Counted from the stretch's first letter, positions 8,331 to 18,101 are shown. The stretch is 64,000 nucleotides of DNA from Lachnospiraceae bacterium (GCA_022647575.1 JALCKY010000003.1:207001-271000); one strand, 5' to 3'. The notes: generated by a model from the sequence alone, not told the origin. Translations and numbers: made by a program.

Positions 8331-9602
8331 ATGAAAAAAATCCTTCTTTTGCTGGCTGCCGCCGCCGTTTTTCTGCTGATCGGCATCGCAGCCAGTCTCC
8401 TGATGACGCGCATGAAGCCAAAAAACGATTCCTCTGTTTCGTCAGGAATGCTTTCAGGGGCAGCTGTTTCCGCCGCCGGCATCTCCGCCGCAGATGCTTC
8501 TGCTACTGGTATTTCCGCTGCAGATGCTTCCGTTTCCGGGATTTCCGCAGCTGCTTCGCAGGCCGATGTTTCCGTGATTCCTGCATCTGAAGCGGTTCCG
8601 GATTCCAAAACTTCTGAGACTTCTGACCTTTCTGCCGTATCCTCACCTGCTGCGCAGGCAGACCTGTTCTGCGACACCTCTTCCCTTTATACCTACGATG
8701 AAATGGCATCGGATCTGAATTCTCTTTCACAGTCCTATTCAGACCTTCTGACCCTCGGCAGCCTCGGCCAGACGCCGGACGGCCGGGAGCTCTATCATGT
8801 CCTGATCGGAAATAAAAGCGCCTCGCAGCATGTTCTTGTCTTTGCTTCCATTCACGCACGTGAATATATGACAACACAGGTCTGCATGAAACAGCTCGCC
8901 GATTTTCTTTCAAAGCTGAAAAACGGCGGAGAATATCAGGGGACACCCGTATCCGAACTGCTGAAAGACCGTGCGGTTCATTTCATACCGATGATCAATC
9001 CCGACGGCGTAACCATCAGCCAGCTCGGCATCGACGGCCTGAAAAATGAATCCGTCAGGGAAACCGTGCGGCAGATTGCCGCCATGGACGGAGGAAGCGA
9101 CAGCAGCTATTTCCGGAAATGGAAATCCAATGCGCAGGGCATCGACCTGAACCGCAACTTTGATGCCGACTGGGACATTTACGACGATCAGGTCGGACAT
9201 CCTTCCGCCGATCACTATAAGGGAACGTCTCCGGGATGCGCGCCGGAAGCACAGGCGCTGATCACCCTGACGCAGAGCTATCCTTTCACAAGGACCATCA
9301 GCTATCATACGCAGGGCGGCGTCATTTACTGGTATTTTAAACAGACGGGAGATCTCCGCACCGTATCCGAAAATTTCGCGCAGGCCATGGGTGACCTGAC
9401 CGGCTATCCCCTCGATGACAATTACGAAGCTCTGGACCCTGCCGGATATAAGGACTGGGCCATTTCCAAAATGAATATTCCGAGCCTCACCATTGAAATC
9501 GGAAGCGGCACGTCTCCCGTTCCGGCCGACCAGCTGGACAGCCTGTACAAACAGAACGCTGACGTGTGGTACGCCCTGCTGCAGGATACGATCCGGGAAT
9601 AA
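8331..9602 (+). CDS. Membrane-anchored M14 zinc carboxypeptidase
   Basis: 423 aa. ATG 8331 is chosen over ATG 8325 because the GGAG site at 8321 is six bases away from it. A transmembrane anchor (about 3-27) and a repetitive Ala/Ser linker (AADASATGIS-like units) lead to a carboxypeptidase A-type domain. Zinc ligands HARE (H175, E178) and H326 in SYHTQGG, the substrate-binding DLNRNFD, and the catalytic glutamate E389 in TIEIGSG are all present, so an active enzyme is expected. Likely substrates are peptidoglycan stem peptides (compare the DL-peptidases of the family), by analogy and because its neighbours bind or cut wall. Its 3' end overlaps the tail of the broken MFS gene on the other strand. 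Confidence 0.9.
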   Translation: MKKILLLLAAAAVFLLIGIAASLLMTRMKPKNDSSVSSGMLSGAAVSAAGISAADASATGISAADASVSGISAAASQADVSVIPASEAVPDSKTSETSDLSAVSSPAAQADLFCDTSSLYTYDEMASDLNSLSQSYSDLLTLGSLGQTPDGRELYHVLIGNKSASQHVLVFASIHAREYMTTQVCMKQLADFLSKLKNGGEYQGTPVSELLKDRAVHFIPMINPDGVTISQLGIDGLKNESVRETVRQIAAMDGGSDSSYFRKWKSNAQGIDLNRNFDADWDIYDDQVGHPSADHYKGTSPGCAPEAQALITLTQSYPFTRTISYHTQGGVIYWYFKQTGDLRTVSENFAQAMGDLTGYPLDDNYEALDPAGYKDWAISKMNIPSLTIEIGSGTSPVPADQLDSLYKQNADVWYALLQDTIRE

Positions 9603-10215
9603 AGACCGGCCGCTTCAGGACTGGATTTTCTGTTTTCTTCAGAAGCCATGCCGCCGCTGCTGCATCGACAGCCATCAGACCTGCCAGACAGAGGATTCCG
9701 GTTCTCACGCCGATGATTCCTGAAGAGATTCCCATCAGCTGCGTGATGGCCGCACCGCCGAGACCCGTCGCGGCCGTCAGGATGCCGGCTGCCGTAGCCG
9801 ACCTGCCTCCGGCAAACTCCATCAGCCGGTTCAGGACGGACGGATAGACGGCGCCGCTGAAGAATCCCAGCGGAAAGCACAGTATGATTGCCGGTATCTC
9901 ACCGGAGGCAAGTCCGGTCAGTGCGGCAAATAAACCGGCTCCCGCACAGGCGGCAAGCAGAATCCTTCTGCTGTATTTTGCAAAATAACCGCAGAGAAGA
10001 CGGGACGGAATCATCGCAAGCCAGAAGAGAGACAGCGCAAAATACTCTTTTGAGCCTCCCAGGTCCTGACGGATATACGTCCCGATAAAAAATGCGAATC
10101 CATTCTCAAATCCCACATAAAGAAACATGATAAAACTCAAAAACAGGACTCCCGAAAGGATCCAGTTTCCGGAAGCTTCTGCTTTGCTTCTGTCCGGTTT
10201 CCGCTCTCCTGCGGC
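9487..10215 (-). pseudogene. MFS transporter, C-terminal fragment (TM7-12) after a frameshift
   Basis: In the -1 frame relative to the N-terminal fragment, the open frame runs from about 10215 and contains NWILSGVLFLSF as the start of helix 7, then six transmembrane helices. The first in-frame start is a TTG at 10140, overlapping the stop of the other fragment, but a start there would cut off the beginning of TM7, so one broken gene is the better reading. After TM12 the frame runs another 40 or so residues antisense to the M14 carboxypeptidase gene; this tail looks unnatural and suggests that the original stop is lost or that another indel exists. Confidence 0.7.
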
Positions 10216-10778
10216 TCAAAGCCGACTGCCGCTGAAGTGAACAGCAGATTTCCCAGTGCCGACAGGCCCAGCAGGATAAACAGGATCTTCCAGGAATATC
10301 CTCTGTTCAGATAGAAGCCGCAGACCAGCGGCGCAAGGACGGCTCCCATGGAATAGAAGCCCGTAAGGATTCCGGTTTTCTTTTTTCCCGTAGCCGGATA
10401 AATATCCGACAGGGCGGCAATCGCGATATACTGAAGTCCGCTCGTGCTGATTCCGATCAGGAAAATGCCGGCAAGAAAAGCAGCCTCATTTCCCGGAAGG
10501 ATCAGAAAAATGCTTCCGACAATTTCCGCTGCAAGAAATGCAAGAAAGAACCTGCGTTTTCCGGAACGGTCGGCAAGAGGCCCGAACACCAGCGGGGCAA
10601 TCAGTCCGGCAATCAGCTGAACTGAAGCGAAAAAGCCCATCGAAGCAAAATTCAGGCCGAATGCATTTCCGATTGTCAGAAGGCTGGCCTGATAGCCGGC
10701 TGCTTCAAAACCGTTCATGAAAACGGCAGCGAAAAATGCGGCGGCAGCCCGGTTTTGCTTACTGATTTGCTCCGACAT
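10137..10778 (-). pseudogene. MFS transporter, N-terminal fragment (TM1-6)
   Basis: 213 aa with six transmembrane helices and the MFS motif A-like loop GPLADRSGKRR between TM2 and TM3. After TM6 and a cytosolic loop (FEPQESGNRTEAKQK) it ends abruptly at a TGA at 10137, while helices 7-12 continue in the other frame. A single-base indel between about 10165 and 10215 would restore a normal 12-helix major facilitator. The substrate cannot be told. A sequencing or assembly error is as likely as real decay. Confidence 0.75.
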
Positions 10779-10796
10779 GGACCCTCCCGGATTTCT

Positions 10797-12698
10797 TTAT
10801 GCCTCGTCCTCTGTACAGTCTTTTCTGCCTTCAATCAGATTCGCCAGAGTGCTGAACAGCTGTTCCGTGTCAATCGGCTTGGCCAGATGGGCATTCATGC
10901 CGCTGGCGATGCTCTTGTCGATGTCTTCGGCAAAATCATTTGCCGACAGCGCAATGATGGGAACGGAGGCATCAAACTTTCTTATTTCCCTCGCCGCTTC
11001 GCAGCCATCCATGACCGGCATCCGGATATCCATGAGGATGGCATCATAATGATTCTTTCCGGCCATCTCCGTGCCGATTTTTCCGTTCTCGGCCCTCTCT
11101 GTTTCAAAGTCTTTTCCCTGCAGAAGACGCATGATGATTCTTGCGTTGATATCGTTGTCCTCGCAGATGAGGATGCGGTATTTCCGGAAGCTCTTCCGGA
11201 TCTCCGGTCTTTCAGCGGCCGCCCGGTACTGTTCGATTTCCTTTTCCGTCGCCATTTCATGCGGAATGGTAACCGTGAAAACCGTTCCTTTTCCCGGCTG
11301 GGAACTGCATGCAATGGTCCCGTTCATCAGATCGACCAGTTTCTTGACAATGGCAAGTCCCAGGCCGCTTCCCGTTTCAAAAACGCCCTCGGTTTCCCTG
11401 GAAAATGGGTCATACATGACTTTCTGGAATTCCGGATCAATGCCTTTTCCGTTATCGGAAATGACATGCGTGCACACGGCTTTCCCGCCGATTTCTTCCA
11501 TGCGGCTGATGCAGCTGACGCTGCCGCCCTCGGGCGTATATTTGACGGCATTGGACAGCAGATTCAGAAGGATCTGCTGAACCCTCCGGACGTCTACCTT
11601 CGGATAGCATTTGGAATCTGTGCACTGAATGTCAATCAGAAGATTGATATGCTTTGCATCTGCCGCCGGACGGATCATCATGCCGAGGATATGCTCCGTC
11701 TCAGCTTTCGTACAGATGACCGGATTCAGCGTGATCTTTCCTGACGCCAGCTTTTCCATGTCCAGGATATCCGTCAGGATGGACAAAAGGTAATGGGAAC
11801 TGCTCTTGATGTTCCGGAAATAGCTCAGGATTTCTTCATCCTGATAATGTTCAAACGCAATGTCGCACAGTCCCATGACGGTCGTAAGCGGCGTACGCAT
11901 GTCGTGGCTCATCCTTGCCAGAAAATCCGTTTTAGCCTGGCTCGCTTTCCGTTCTGCCTTCAGGGCGGCATCCAGTTTCCGATTCAGTTCTTCGATTTCC
12001 TTTTTCTGCCGCACATCGTTGGTGACATCCTCGAAGCTGCCGACCAGTCCGACGATCCTTCCGTTTTCATACATCGGCGCTTTGCTTGCGACAATATTCC
12101 GGTTCTCGCCGTGCGACAGGCACATGCCGGGAACCCGGGTCGTACTGATGCCCTTCCGGATAATCTGCAGTTCATCGTTCTTATAGGGATCCGGATCCGT
12201 GTGCCAGCCCATTTCCTCATCGTTTTTTCCGAGAAGAACCTCGGCGGACGGGAATCCGTAGTAGTCAAGAAATGCCTTATTGGCACCGAGGAAGCGGCGG
12301 TCTGCATCCTTCCAGAAAATTGCCGTTTTCGTCGTGGCAAGAATTTTCTCCAGCAGTTCCTCCGCACGCTGCTCATGGCTGCTGGACACCCACAGCACCG
12401 CCAGGTTTCCGCTTTCCCGTGTGCAGCGGCAGGACATGACGATCCGTCCCGAGAAACTGTGCTTTTCCCATTCAACCGGCAGATCTTGATCAAAAGCCGA
12501 AACGATTTTATCTTTATTTCCCAAAAGCGCAAAAATTTCTTCTGCCGACGGATCCTCCGTCAGCCCGAGAGTTTCCTTCATGGCCGGGTTCAGGTAAAGG
12601 ATCCGGACCGTTCTGTCTGCGTTACGGCAGAGAAGTCCTGCTGCCGACGGATTCTTTTCATTCCACCTTTGAAATTCGGTTGTTTCCTTCTCGAACAT
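10797..12698 (-). CDS. PAS-PAS hybrid histidine kinase with C-terminal receiver
   Basis: 633 aa from ATG 12698, which follows AGAGGA; the ATG at 12713 has no ribosome site. It has two PAS-like domains (about 10-90 and 110-225), a HisKA helix pair with the phospho-acceptor in ARMSHDMRTP (about H265), a HATPase domain (NAVKYTPEGG, DNGKGI, GSGLGLAI), and a receiver domain ending the protein, with LICEDND, LMDIRMPVMDG carrying the phospho-aspartate, and the lysine in HLAKPID. There is no membrane segment, so it senses a cytosolic signal through PAS. There is no output domain; the phosphate must pass to an unlinked regulator or phosphotransfer protein. Its neighbours do not reveal the pathway. Confidence 0.9.
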   Translation of the reverse strand: MFEKETTEFQRWNEKNPSAAGLLCRNADRTVRILYLNPAMKETLGLTEDPSAEEIFALLGNKDKIVSAFDQDLPVEWEKHSFSGRIVMSCRCTRESGNLAVLWVSSSHEQRAEELLEKILATTKTAIFWKDADRRFLGANKAFLDYYGFPSAEVLLGKNDEEMGWHTDPDPYKNDELQIIRKGISTTRVPGMCLSHGENRNIVASKAPMYENGRIVGLVGSFEDVTNDVRQKKEIEELNRKLDAALKAERKASQAKTDFLARMSHDMRTPLTTVMGLCDIAFEHYQDEEILSYFRNIKSSSHYLLSILTDILDMEKLASGKITLNPVICTKAETEHILGMMIRPAADAKHINLLIDIQCTDSKCYPKVDVRRVQQILLNLLSNAVKYTPEGGSVSCISRMEEIGGKAVCTHVISDNGKGIDPEFQKVMYDPFSRETEGVFETGSGLGLAIVKKLVDLMNGTIACSSQPGKGTVFTVTIPHEMATEKEIEQYRAAAERPEIRKSFRKYRILICEDNDINARIIMRLLQGKDFETERAENGKIGTEMAGKNHYDAILMDIRMPVMDGCEAAREIRKFDASVPIIALSANDFAEDIDKSIASGMNAHLAKPIDTEQLFSTLANLIEGRKDCTEDEA

Positions 12699-12785
12699 GA
12701 CGTCCTCTTTCATGGAATCAGGAGCAGGAAACGGATGTTCCCTGCTGTTTTTATCCTATCAGGGGACCTACAACAAAAGAACAAC

Positions 12786-12815
12786 AAAAAAACATGCCGG
12801 CCAACGGCCGGCATG
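12786..12815 (-). terminator. Rho-independent terminator after the araD-kinase operon
   Basis: On the minus strand a 10-base stem CATGCCGGCC/GGCCGGCATG with a 3-base loop is followed by seven T. It sits 18 bases beyond the stop of the FGGY kinase gene and before the hybrid kinase, closing the arabinose operon. Confidence 0.9.
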
Positions 12816-12832
12816 GCATTCTCTTAATTCTC

Positions 12833-14431
12833 TTAATTTCTCAGATTCTTCACCGCAGCCTGTTCAACCGGAACGCCTGCTTTGTAGAATTCAATGAATT
12901 TCTCAAAGCCTTCGACATCGGCCGGGTCCGGATCCATCGTGGAGCCCTGCTGTCCTGCAAAGATCTTCTGGTCAAGGAACTCATCCAGCTTTTCTCCGGC
13001 TGCCTTGTTTGCCTCATAGTCGGCCAGCACCGCGATGCCCCAGGCACCGCCCTCGCCCGCGGTCGCCATGACCGTGACCGGTGCATTAAGAGCTGCCGCC
13101 AGGATGCCCTGCGCAACGCCCTTCGTCTTGAAGAGACCGCCGTGGCCGGTGATGCGGTCGACCTGCACGTGCTCCTCCCTGATCAGGATGTCGCAGCCGA
13201 TCTTCATCGCGCCGAATGCCGTATACAGGTTCGTGCGCATGAAGTTCGCCAGGTTAAACTTTGCGTCCGGCATGCGGACGAAAAGAGGACGTCCCTCGTC
13301 CAGAGGCAGGATGTTCTCCCCTGAATAGAAGCCGTAGGCCATATTTCCGCCGCAGTCTTTGTCGCCTTCCAGCGCCTTATTGTAGAGCGTGCCGTAGAGC
13401 TTATTCATGTCGATGTCCGGAATCCCGTAGGCTTGTGCAAATTCCCTGAAGAGGTCGACCCAGGCATTGAGGTCGGACGTGCAGTTGTTGGCATGGGCCA
13501 TCGCGCACGGAGCGCCGGCCGGCGTCGTGACCATGTCGATCTCACGGTGGAGCTTCGACAGGGCCTTCTCGAGGACGATCATCGCAAAAATCGAGGTGCC
13601 AGCGGAGACATTGCCCGTACGGACCGCGACCGAATTCGTCGCGACCATGCCGGTGCCCGCGTCGCCTTCCGGCGGGCAGAGCGGAATCCCCGCCTTCAGG
13701 TTCCCGGAAATATCCAGGAACTTCGCGCCCTCTTCGGTCAGCACCCCGGCGTCCTCGCCGGCACAAAGTACCTTCGGGAAGATGTCCGGGAATTTCCACG
13801 GATAGCCTTTTTCAGCGATCTTCTCATTAAACAGCTGCACCATTTTCGGATCATAGTCATTGATCGTCGAGTCGATCGGGAACATGCCCGAGGCATCGCC
13901 GATGCCGAGCACCTTCCGGCCGGTCAGTTTCCAGTGGATGAAGCCTGCCAGCGTCGAGACGTACCGGATCCGGCCGACATGCTCCTCGCCGTTCAGGATG
14001 GCCTGATACAGATGGGCGATGCTCCATCTCTGCGGGATGTTGAACCCGAACAGCTCCGTCAGCTCGTCCGCCGATTTCTCGGTGATGGTATTGCGCCAGG
14101 TGCGGAACGGGACCATCAGCTCATCCTTCTCATCGAAGGCCATATAGCCGTGCATCATCGCGCTGATGCCGATGGCCGCAAGGGAGGTGATCCTGGCACC
14201 GTACTGTTTTTCAACTTCTTTTGTAAGGGACGCGTAGCAGTCCTGCAGCCCGGAGGTGATGTCCTCCATCGTGTAGGTCCAGATGCCGTCCGTCAGACGG
14301 TTCTCCCAGTCGTGCGTGCCGATGGCCAGCACGGCACCGTCCGCATCGATGAGGACTCCCTTGATTCTTGTCGAGCCGAATTCAATTCCGAGAACTACTT
14401 TTCCGGATTCAATGATTTCCTTTGCTGCCAT
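12833..14431 (-). CDS. araB: FGGY-family carbohydrate kinase, probable L-ribulokinase
   Basis: 532 aa, FGGY kinase length. The N-terminal phosphate-binding motif is [11 protein letters not shown]; the C-terminal domain has the ATP site [12 protein letters not shown] and [10 protein letters not shown]. The gene lies 44 bases after araD, in the same operon, and the window has a large arabinan locus, so phosphorylation of L-ribulose to L-ribulose 5-phosphate is the best reading. Xylulose or another ketose is the alternative, because the family switches substrate easily and this is not the enterobacterial AraB type. araA (isomerase) is not in the window. The symbol is assigned by context. Confidence 0.8.
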   Translation of the reverse strand: MAAKEIIESGKVVLGIEFGSTRIKGVLIDADGAVLAIGTHDWENRLTDGIWTYTMEDITSGLQDCYASLTKEVEKQYGARITSLAAIGISAMMHGYMAFDEKDELMVPFRTWRNTITEKSADELTELFGFNIPQRWSIAHLYQAILNGEEHVGRIRYVSTLAGFIHWKLTGRKVLGIGDASGMFPIDSTINDYDPKMVQLFNEKIAEKGYPWKFPDIFPKVLCAGEDAGVLTEEGAKFLDISGNLKAGIPLCPPEGDAGTGMVATNSVAVRTGNVSAGTSIFAMIVLEKALSKLHREIDMVTTPAGAPCAMAHANNCTSDLNAWVDLFREFAQAYGIPDIDMNKLYGTLYNKALEGDKDCGGNMAYGFYSGENILPLDEGRPLFVRMPDAKFNLANFMRTNLYTAFGAMKIGCDILIREEHVQVDRITGHGGLFKTKGVAQGILAAALNAPVTVMATAGEGGAWGIAVLADYEANKAAGEKLDEFLDQKIFAGQQGSTMDPDPADVEGFEKFIEFYKAGVPVEQAAVKNLRN

Positions 14432-14475
14432 GACAGGCCTCCTGTTTTCTTTCCGATTGTATGAAATAAGGATTC

Positions 14476-15186
14476 TTATTGATTAATTACGGAATCTTTT
14501 CCCTGCCCGTAATAGGCATTCGGTCCGTGCTTCCGCATGAAATGCTTCTCCTTGATATAATCCGGAGCCGGGCGGACGTTCGGATTCACGCTTTCCGTCA
14601 CGAGATCCATCCTTGCGACTTCCTCCATGACGACGGCGTTATGGACGGCTTCCTTTCCGTCCTTCCCCCAGGAGAACGGCCCGTGGTTCGTGCACAGGCA
14701 TCCGGGGACGTACATCGGATTCCTGTCTGCAAATGTTTCGATGATGACGAGGCCGGTATTCTTCTCGTACTCGCCCTTGATTTCCTCTTCCGTCAGGCTC
14801 CGGCAGCACGGAATCTCTCCGTAGAAATAATCCGCATGCGTCGTGCCGTAGCAGGGGATGCTGCGTCCGGCCTGTGCCCAGCCTGTGGCATACGGGGAAT
14901 GCGTGTGGCAGATGCCGCCGATCTCCCGGAATGCCTTATAGAGTTCCAGATGCGTCGGCGTATCCGAAGACGGGTTCATTTCCCCCTCGACCTTATGGCC
15001 TTCAAGATCCATGACCACCATGTCTTCCGGCTTCATTTTATCATAATCCACGCCGCTCGGCTTAATGACGAAAAGGCCTTTCTCACGGTCGATGGCACTG
15101 ACATTTCCCCAGGTGAAAGTGACAAGGTGATACTTCGGAAGAAGCATGTTTGCTTCAAAAACTTTTTGTTTCAGTTCTTCTAACAT
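14476..15186 (-). CDS. araD: L-ribulose-5-phosphate 4-epimerase
   Basis: 236 aa from ATG 15186 (site AGAAAGG). Class II aldolase/epimerase fold. It shows [10 protein letters not shown] near the N terminus, [19 protein letters not shown], and the zinc ligands in [12 protein letters not shown], with a third histidine in TNHGPFSWG. It converts L-ribulose 5-phosphate to D-xylulose 5-phosphate, feeding the pentose phosphate or phosphoketolase route. It is the first gene of the leftward operon with the FGGY kinase. The 87-base leader holds a TTGACA-rich stretch, but no clear operator was recognised. Confidence 0.93.
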   Translation of the reverse strand: MLEELKQKVFEANMLLPKYHLVTFTWGNVSAIDREKGLFVIKPSGVDYDKMKPEDMVVMDLEGHKVEGEMNPSSDTPTHLELYKAFREIGGICHTHSPYATGWAQAGRSIPCYGTTHADYFYGEIPCCRSLTEEEIKGEYEKNTGLVIIETFADRNPMYVPGCLCTNHGPFSWGKDGKEAVHNAVVMEEVARMDLVTESVNPNVRPAPDYIKEKHFMRKHGPNAYYGQGKDSVINQ

Positions 15187-15273
15187 GATGCACGCCTTTC
15201 TGTCTGATTGACAAACCAATTTGCTGACAACATCAGTTTAAGGCCGGAGAAAAGAAATATCAACACCGCTTTA

Positions 15274-17097
15274 TCAGCCATAAGCGCTGTATCCGCTGAC
15301 CGTGTTCCTGCTGATCTGATTGATCCAGCCCTCGGTGCCTCCATTGGAAATATAATAAGTCCGCGGATTCCCGGATGACGTATTCAGAATGCTGATCTGG
15401 CTGCCGGACGGAATCGTGCCTGTCTGGTTCTGGCAGGTTTCATCCGAATATAAAGGGATGTTCGCGGCTGTCTCAACTGTATAACCGTTCTGAAATACCG
15501 TCGCACTCTGGGCAGATCCGGAAAGCACGCATCCGGCATTGACGTTTGCCGTCTGTATCTGCGAACCCTGTATATTTTCCGTATACTCAAACGCCAGATT
15601 CCCGGCGTCTTTGGTCCCCCATCCGACCCACTGATAATACTTAAAACTGCCGTCTCCCTTTATACTGAAAATATCCGTCCTGCCCGACCACTTTCCGACA
15701 ACGCTGAACCCGCTTCCGTTATAAGTGCAGACTGCGGTATAGGTATTGTCTACGATGTCCGTATTATTGATGATAATGTTTTTATCACTGTCATTTACAT
15801 TCAGATCAGCAGCGTATACTTCTTCTTTGTAGAGCGTTGATGGCATTTCCACCGTGTACTCCTGCCCGTTGATCTGAATACGGACTGATTCCTGAATATT
15901 CGGCTTATCTGTCTGCATGATATTGGTATAACTGATCTGATCCTTACTGCCGTCTGCATTCAGATCGACCGTGGAAACGGTATTTTCCGTCAGCGGGAAG
16001 ACACCTGCAAAAGCTTTCTGCCCTGCCTGCGCATCGGAATCAAAAGTCAGTTCTGAGATTGGTTTCCATTGAATGCCGGACTGGTAGGCATACTGTACGC
16101 AGTCTTTCGCATACTCTTCTTCCGAGATCTCGGTTCCGCTCATGTCTTCGCCCCAGCCTTCGCTGCCGACTTCGATAAATCTTTTGCGGCTGTAAGACCT
16201 CGCATAACCCTTCATAAATTTGATTTCAGCACTGCCTGCAGCAGCCTGCCAAAAACCGACGCGCTGTGAAATGGAAGCGTCGTCAGTATCCTCGCGAATC
16301 AGACCACCGTCACAGATTGAAAAACGCTCTTTTACATTACTTCCGAAATAACTTATGATATCTTCCGCACAGTCCCACTTTTCGGTCGTCCCTTCTTCTG
16401 CTTCATACTGCTCATACATTCTTATGGCCGTTCCGTTTTCTATTCCATACAGGTCATACATCATGTATCCGCAGTCATCCAGGCCCTCTCCGACATCTGC
16501 GATAAATAATTCCGGTTCTGAATCATTTGCAAGATCAATCAGGGCATACTCCAGATTATACTGTGTTCCTTTCAGGACCGTTGTGACATCCGGGTAAGCG
16601 GAGGGATTTGCAAAACCATCCCGCAGCCCGTCACGGTATTCCTTCAGAATTCCCAGATACGGCTTCAGAAGAGCACTGTCATCAGCCTTGCTCTCATCCG
16701 TTGCGGAATCAGGCAGGGATTCTGCCGGCGAATCTGCGGGTTCCGTATCTGCAGCCGGAATGGCATCGATTTTCGGCTGGACAGTCTCTGAAAGTTCAGG
16801 CGCTAATTCAACCGCCTTGATATAATCGCTTTTTGCCTTCTCCGGCTCCGACATCCCGACATAGGCATCGCCGCGGCCGATATAAGCTTCCGGCTGCCTG
16901 GGCTTAATCTGAATGGCTTCCGTAAAAGCTGTCACGGCATTTTCATACTTCATCGCCGAAAGATAGCGGTTGCCGAGATTCAGGCTGTGCTGATACCTTC
17001 CTTCCGGGCTTTTCAGGAACAGAAAGGCTGCAGCAAGAAGAGCGAGCAGAACAGCTGCAAGTGAAATACAGAGAATCAGCCATTTTTTATTTTTCAT
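15274..17097 (-). CDS. Membrane-anchored TPR protein with SH3-like C terminus
   Basis: 607 aa. A transmembrane helix (8-28) is followed by the same TPR block as in the three paralogues (NLGNRYLSAM, AEAYIGRGDAYVG), an acidic Ser/Pro linker, and a long extracellular part with VNLNADGSKD-like calcium-loop segments (DLANDSEPELFIADVG, DLNADGSKDQ), then a terminal SH3-like domain (NIPLYSDETC...TGTIPSG...GWI). The FG-GAP/VCBS-like metal loops suggest repeats that fold outside the cell. It is a single gene between araD and a LysR gene, unrelated to either by function. An SD-like GAGGGG precedes the start. Confidence 0.8.
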   Translation of the reverse strand: MKNKKWLILCISLAAVLLALLAAAFLFLKSPEGRYQHSLNLGNRYLSAMKYENAVTAFTEAIQIKPRQPEAYIGRGDAYVGMSEPEKAKSDYIKAVELAPELSETVQPKIDAIPAADTEPADSPAESLPDSATDESKADDSALLKPYLGILKEYRDGLRDGFANPSAYPDVTTVLKGTQYNLEYALIDLANDSEPELFIADVGEGLDDCGYMMYDLYGIENGTAIRMYEQYEAEEGTTEKWDCAEDIISYFGSNVKERFSICDGGLIREDTDDASISQRVGFWQAAAGSAEIKFMKGYARSYSRKRFIEVGSEGWGEDMSGTEISEEEYAKDCVQYAYQSGIQWKPISELTFDSDAQAGQKAFAGVFPLTENTVSTVDLNADGSKDQISYTNIMQTDKPNIQESVRIQINGQEYTVEMPSTLYKEEVYAADLNVNDSDKNIIINNTDIVDNTYTAVCTYNGSGFSVVGKWSGRTDIFSIKGDGSFKYYQWVGWGTKDAGNLAFEYTENIQGSQIQTANVNAGCVLSGSAQSATVFQNGYTVETAANIPLYSDETCQNQTGTIPSGSQISILNTSSGNPRTYYISNGGTEGWINQISRNTVSGYSAYG

Positions 17098-17133
17098 ATT
17101 TTCCCCTCATATTGAAAATACGACTTTTTACTA

Positions 17134-18018
17134 TCATAGCATTTTTTCCAGTTCCCTGCAGACTTCTGAATACTCTTTTCCGTACACGCTTCCCTTATTC
17201 CAGATGAAAGTGAAATCATGATGCAGGGAAAAATCCGACAGCCTGATTTCCCGGAGCATCCCTTCTTCGATTTCCCTGCGGACAGCGGATTCGTAGAGAA
17301 AAGAAATGCCTGTGCCTTCCTTCACGAACTGGATGATGGCATAAATGCTGTTGATTTCCGTCTGTTCCGCAAAATTGTCGACGGCAAAGCCCCGGACCGC
17401 AAGTCCCTTCTCAAGAACCTCGCGCGTGCCGGAACCTTTTTCACGGACAATCAGTCTTTCCCCGAAAAGGTCCTCCAGCTTCTTCGGCTTCTTCCTGAAA
17501 ATGAAGCCGGAAGCGACAACGGGAATAATCCGTTCTGTCCGGAACACCTTCGATTCGAATTCCTTTCGCCGGAAATAGCCCTCGATCAGGGCAATCTGAA
17601 TTTCTCCGTTCCGAAGCTTCTGCAGAAGCTCCTCCGTATTGGCGATTACGACTCTGGTCTGAATTTCTTCATGATTTTTGATATATCGCGACAGCGGCTC
17701 TGCGATGACGAACTCACCGATGGTCAGCGTCACTCCGAGTTTCAGCAGATGCTTCTCTCCCTCTTTCCGGCTCATTTCCTCCTTCAGGACAGACTCATCG
17801 TTCCGCAGCGTCATCAGCATGATCTTCAGCTGCTCTGCTTTCGGGGTCAGGCAGACTTTCCGGTCCTTAATCTGAATTAGCTTCGTCCCGTAATAATCCT
17901 CCAGGAAATGAATATGCTGCGTCACAGCCGGCTGCGTGATATGCAGTTTCTCAGCCGCCTTCGTGTAGCTTCCTTCTTCACAGACTGCAAGAAATGTATC
18001 CATGCGGTAATCCTGCAT
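17134..18018 (-). CDS. LysR family regulator (CysL/YeiE-like)
   Basis: 294 aa with an N-terminal helix-turn-helix (YTKAAEKLHITQPAVTQHI) and a LysR effector domain containing IVREKGSGTR, as in the CysB/YeiE branch. It is divergent from a YeiH-type exporter gene, the same pairing as yeiE-yeiH of enterobacteria, so it probably controls that exporter. Start ATG 18018 follows AGGAGGAAAAG. Its leader contains a nested inverted repeat described separately. The effector is unknown; sulfite or a related anion would fit what is known of YeiE, but this is inference. Confidence 0.92.
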   Translation of the reverse strand: MQDYRMDTFLAVCEEGSYTKAAEKLHITQPAVTQHIHFLEDYYGTKLIQIKDRKVCLTPKAEQLKIMLMTLRNDESVLKEEMSRKEGEKHLLKLGVTLTIGEFVIAEPLSRYIKNHEEIQTRVVIANTEELLQKLRNGEIQIALIEGYFRRKEFESKVFRTERIIPVVASGFIFRKKPKKLEDLFGERLIVREKGSGTREVLEKGLAVRGFAVDNFAEQTEINSIYAIIQFVKEGTGISFLYESAVRREIEEGMLREIRLSDFSLHHDFTFIWNKGSVYGKEYSEVCRELEKML

Positions 18019-18049
18019 CTTTTCCTCCTGACGGAATTTAATTCATTTG

Positions 18050-18101
18050 TATTCTGCGGAAATATGCTGCCTGATCCAGGCACATCACCTTCCGCAGAAT
18101 A
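18050..18101. promoter_or_regulatory. Nested inverted repeat in the lysR/yeiH intergenic region
   Basis: A perfect 11-base inverted repeat TATTCTGCGGA/TCCGCAGAATA (18050-18060 and 18091-18101) encloses a second perfect repeat TGCCTG/CAGGCA (18068-18073, 18077-18082). It lies between the two divergent genes, next to a very AT-rich tract (18100-18150) that probably holds both promoters. It could be the LysR binding site or a structured leader of the lysR mRNA. There is no T tract, so it is not a normal terminator. Confidence 0.55.

Noticed and set aside
10137-10145. Programmed -1 frameshift at a T run in the MFS gene
   Set aside because: The new frame already encodes the start of TM7 upstream of the T run, so slippage there would lose part of the helix; a simple indel explains it better.
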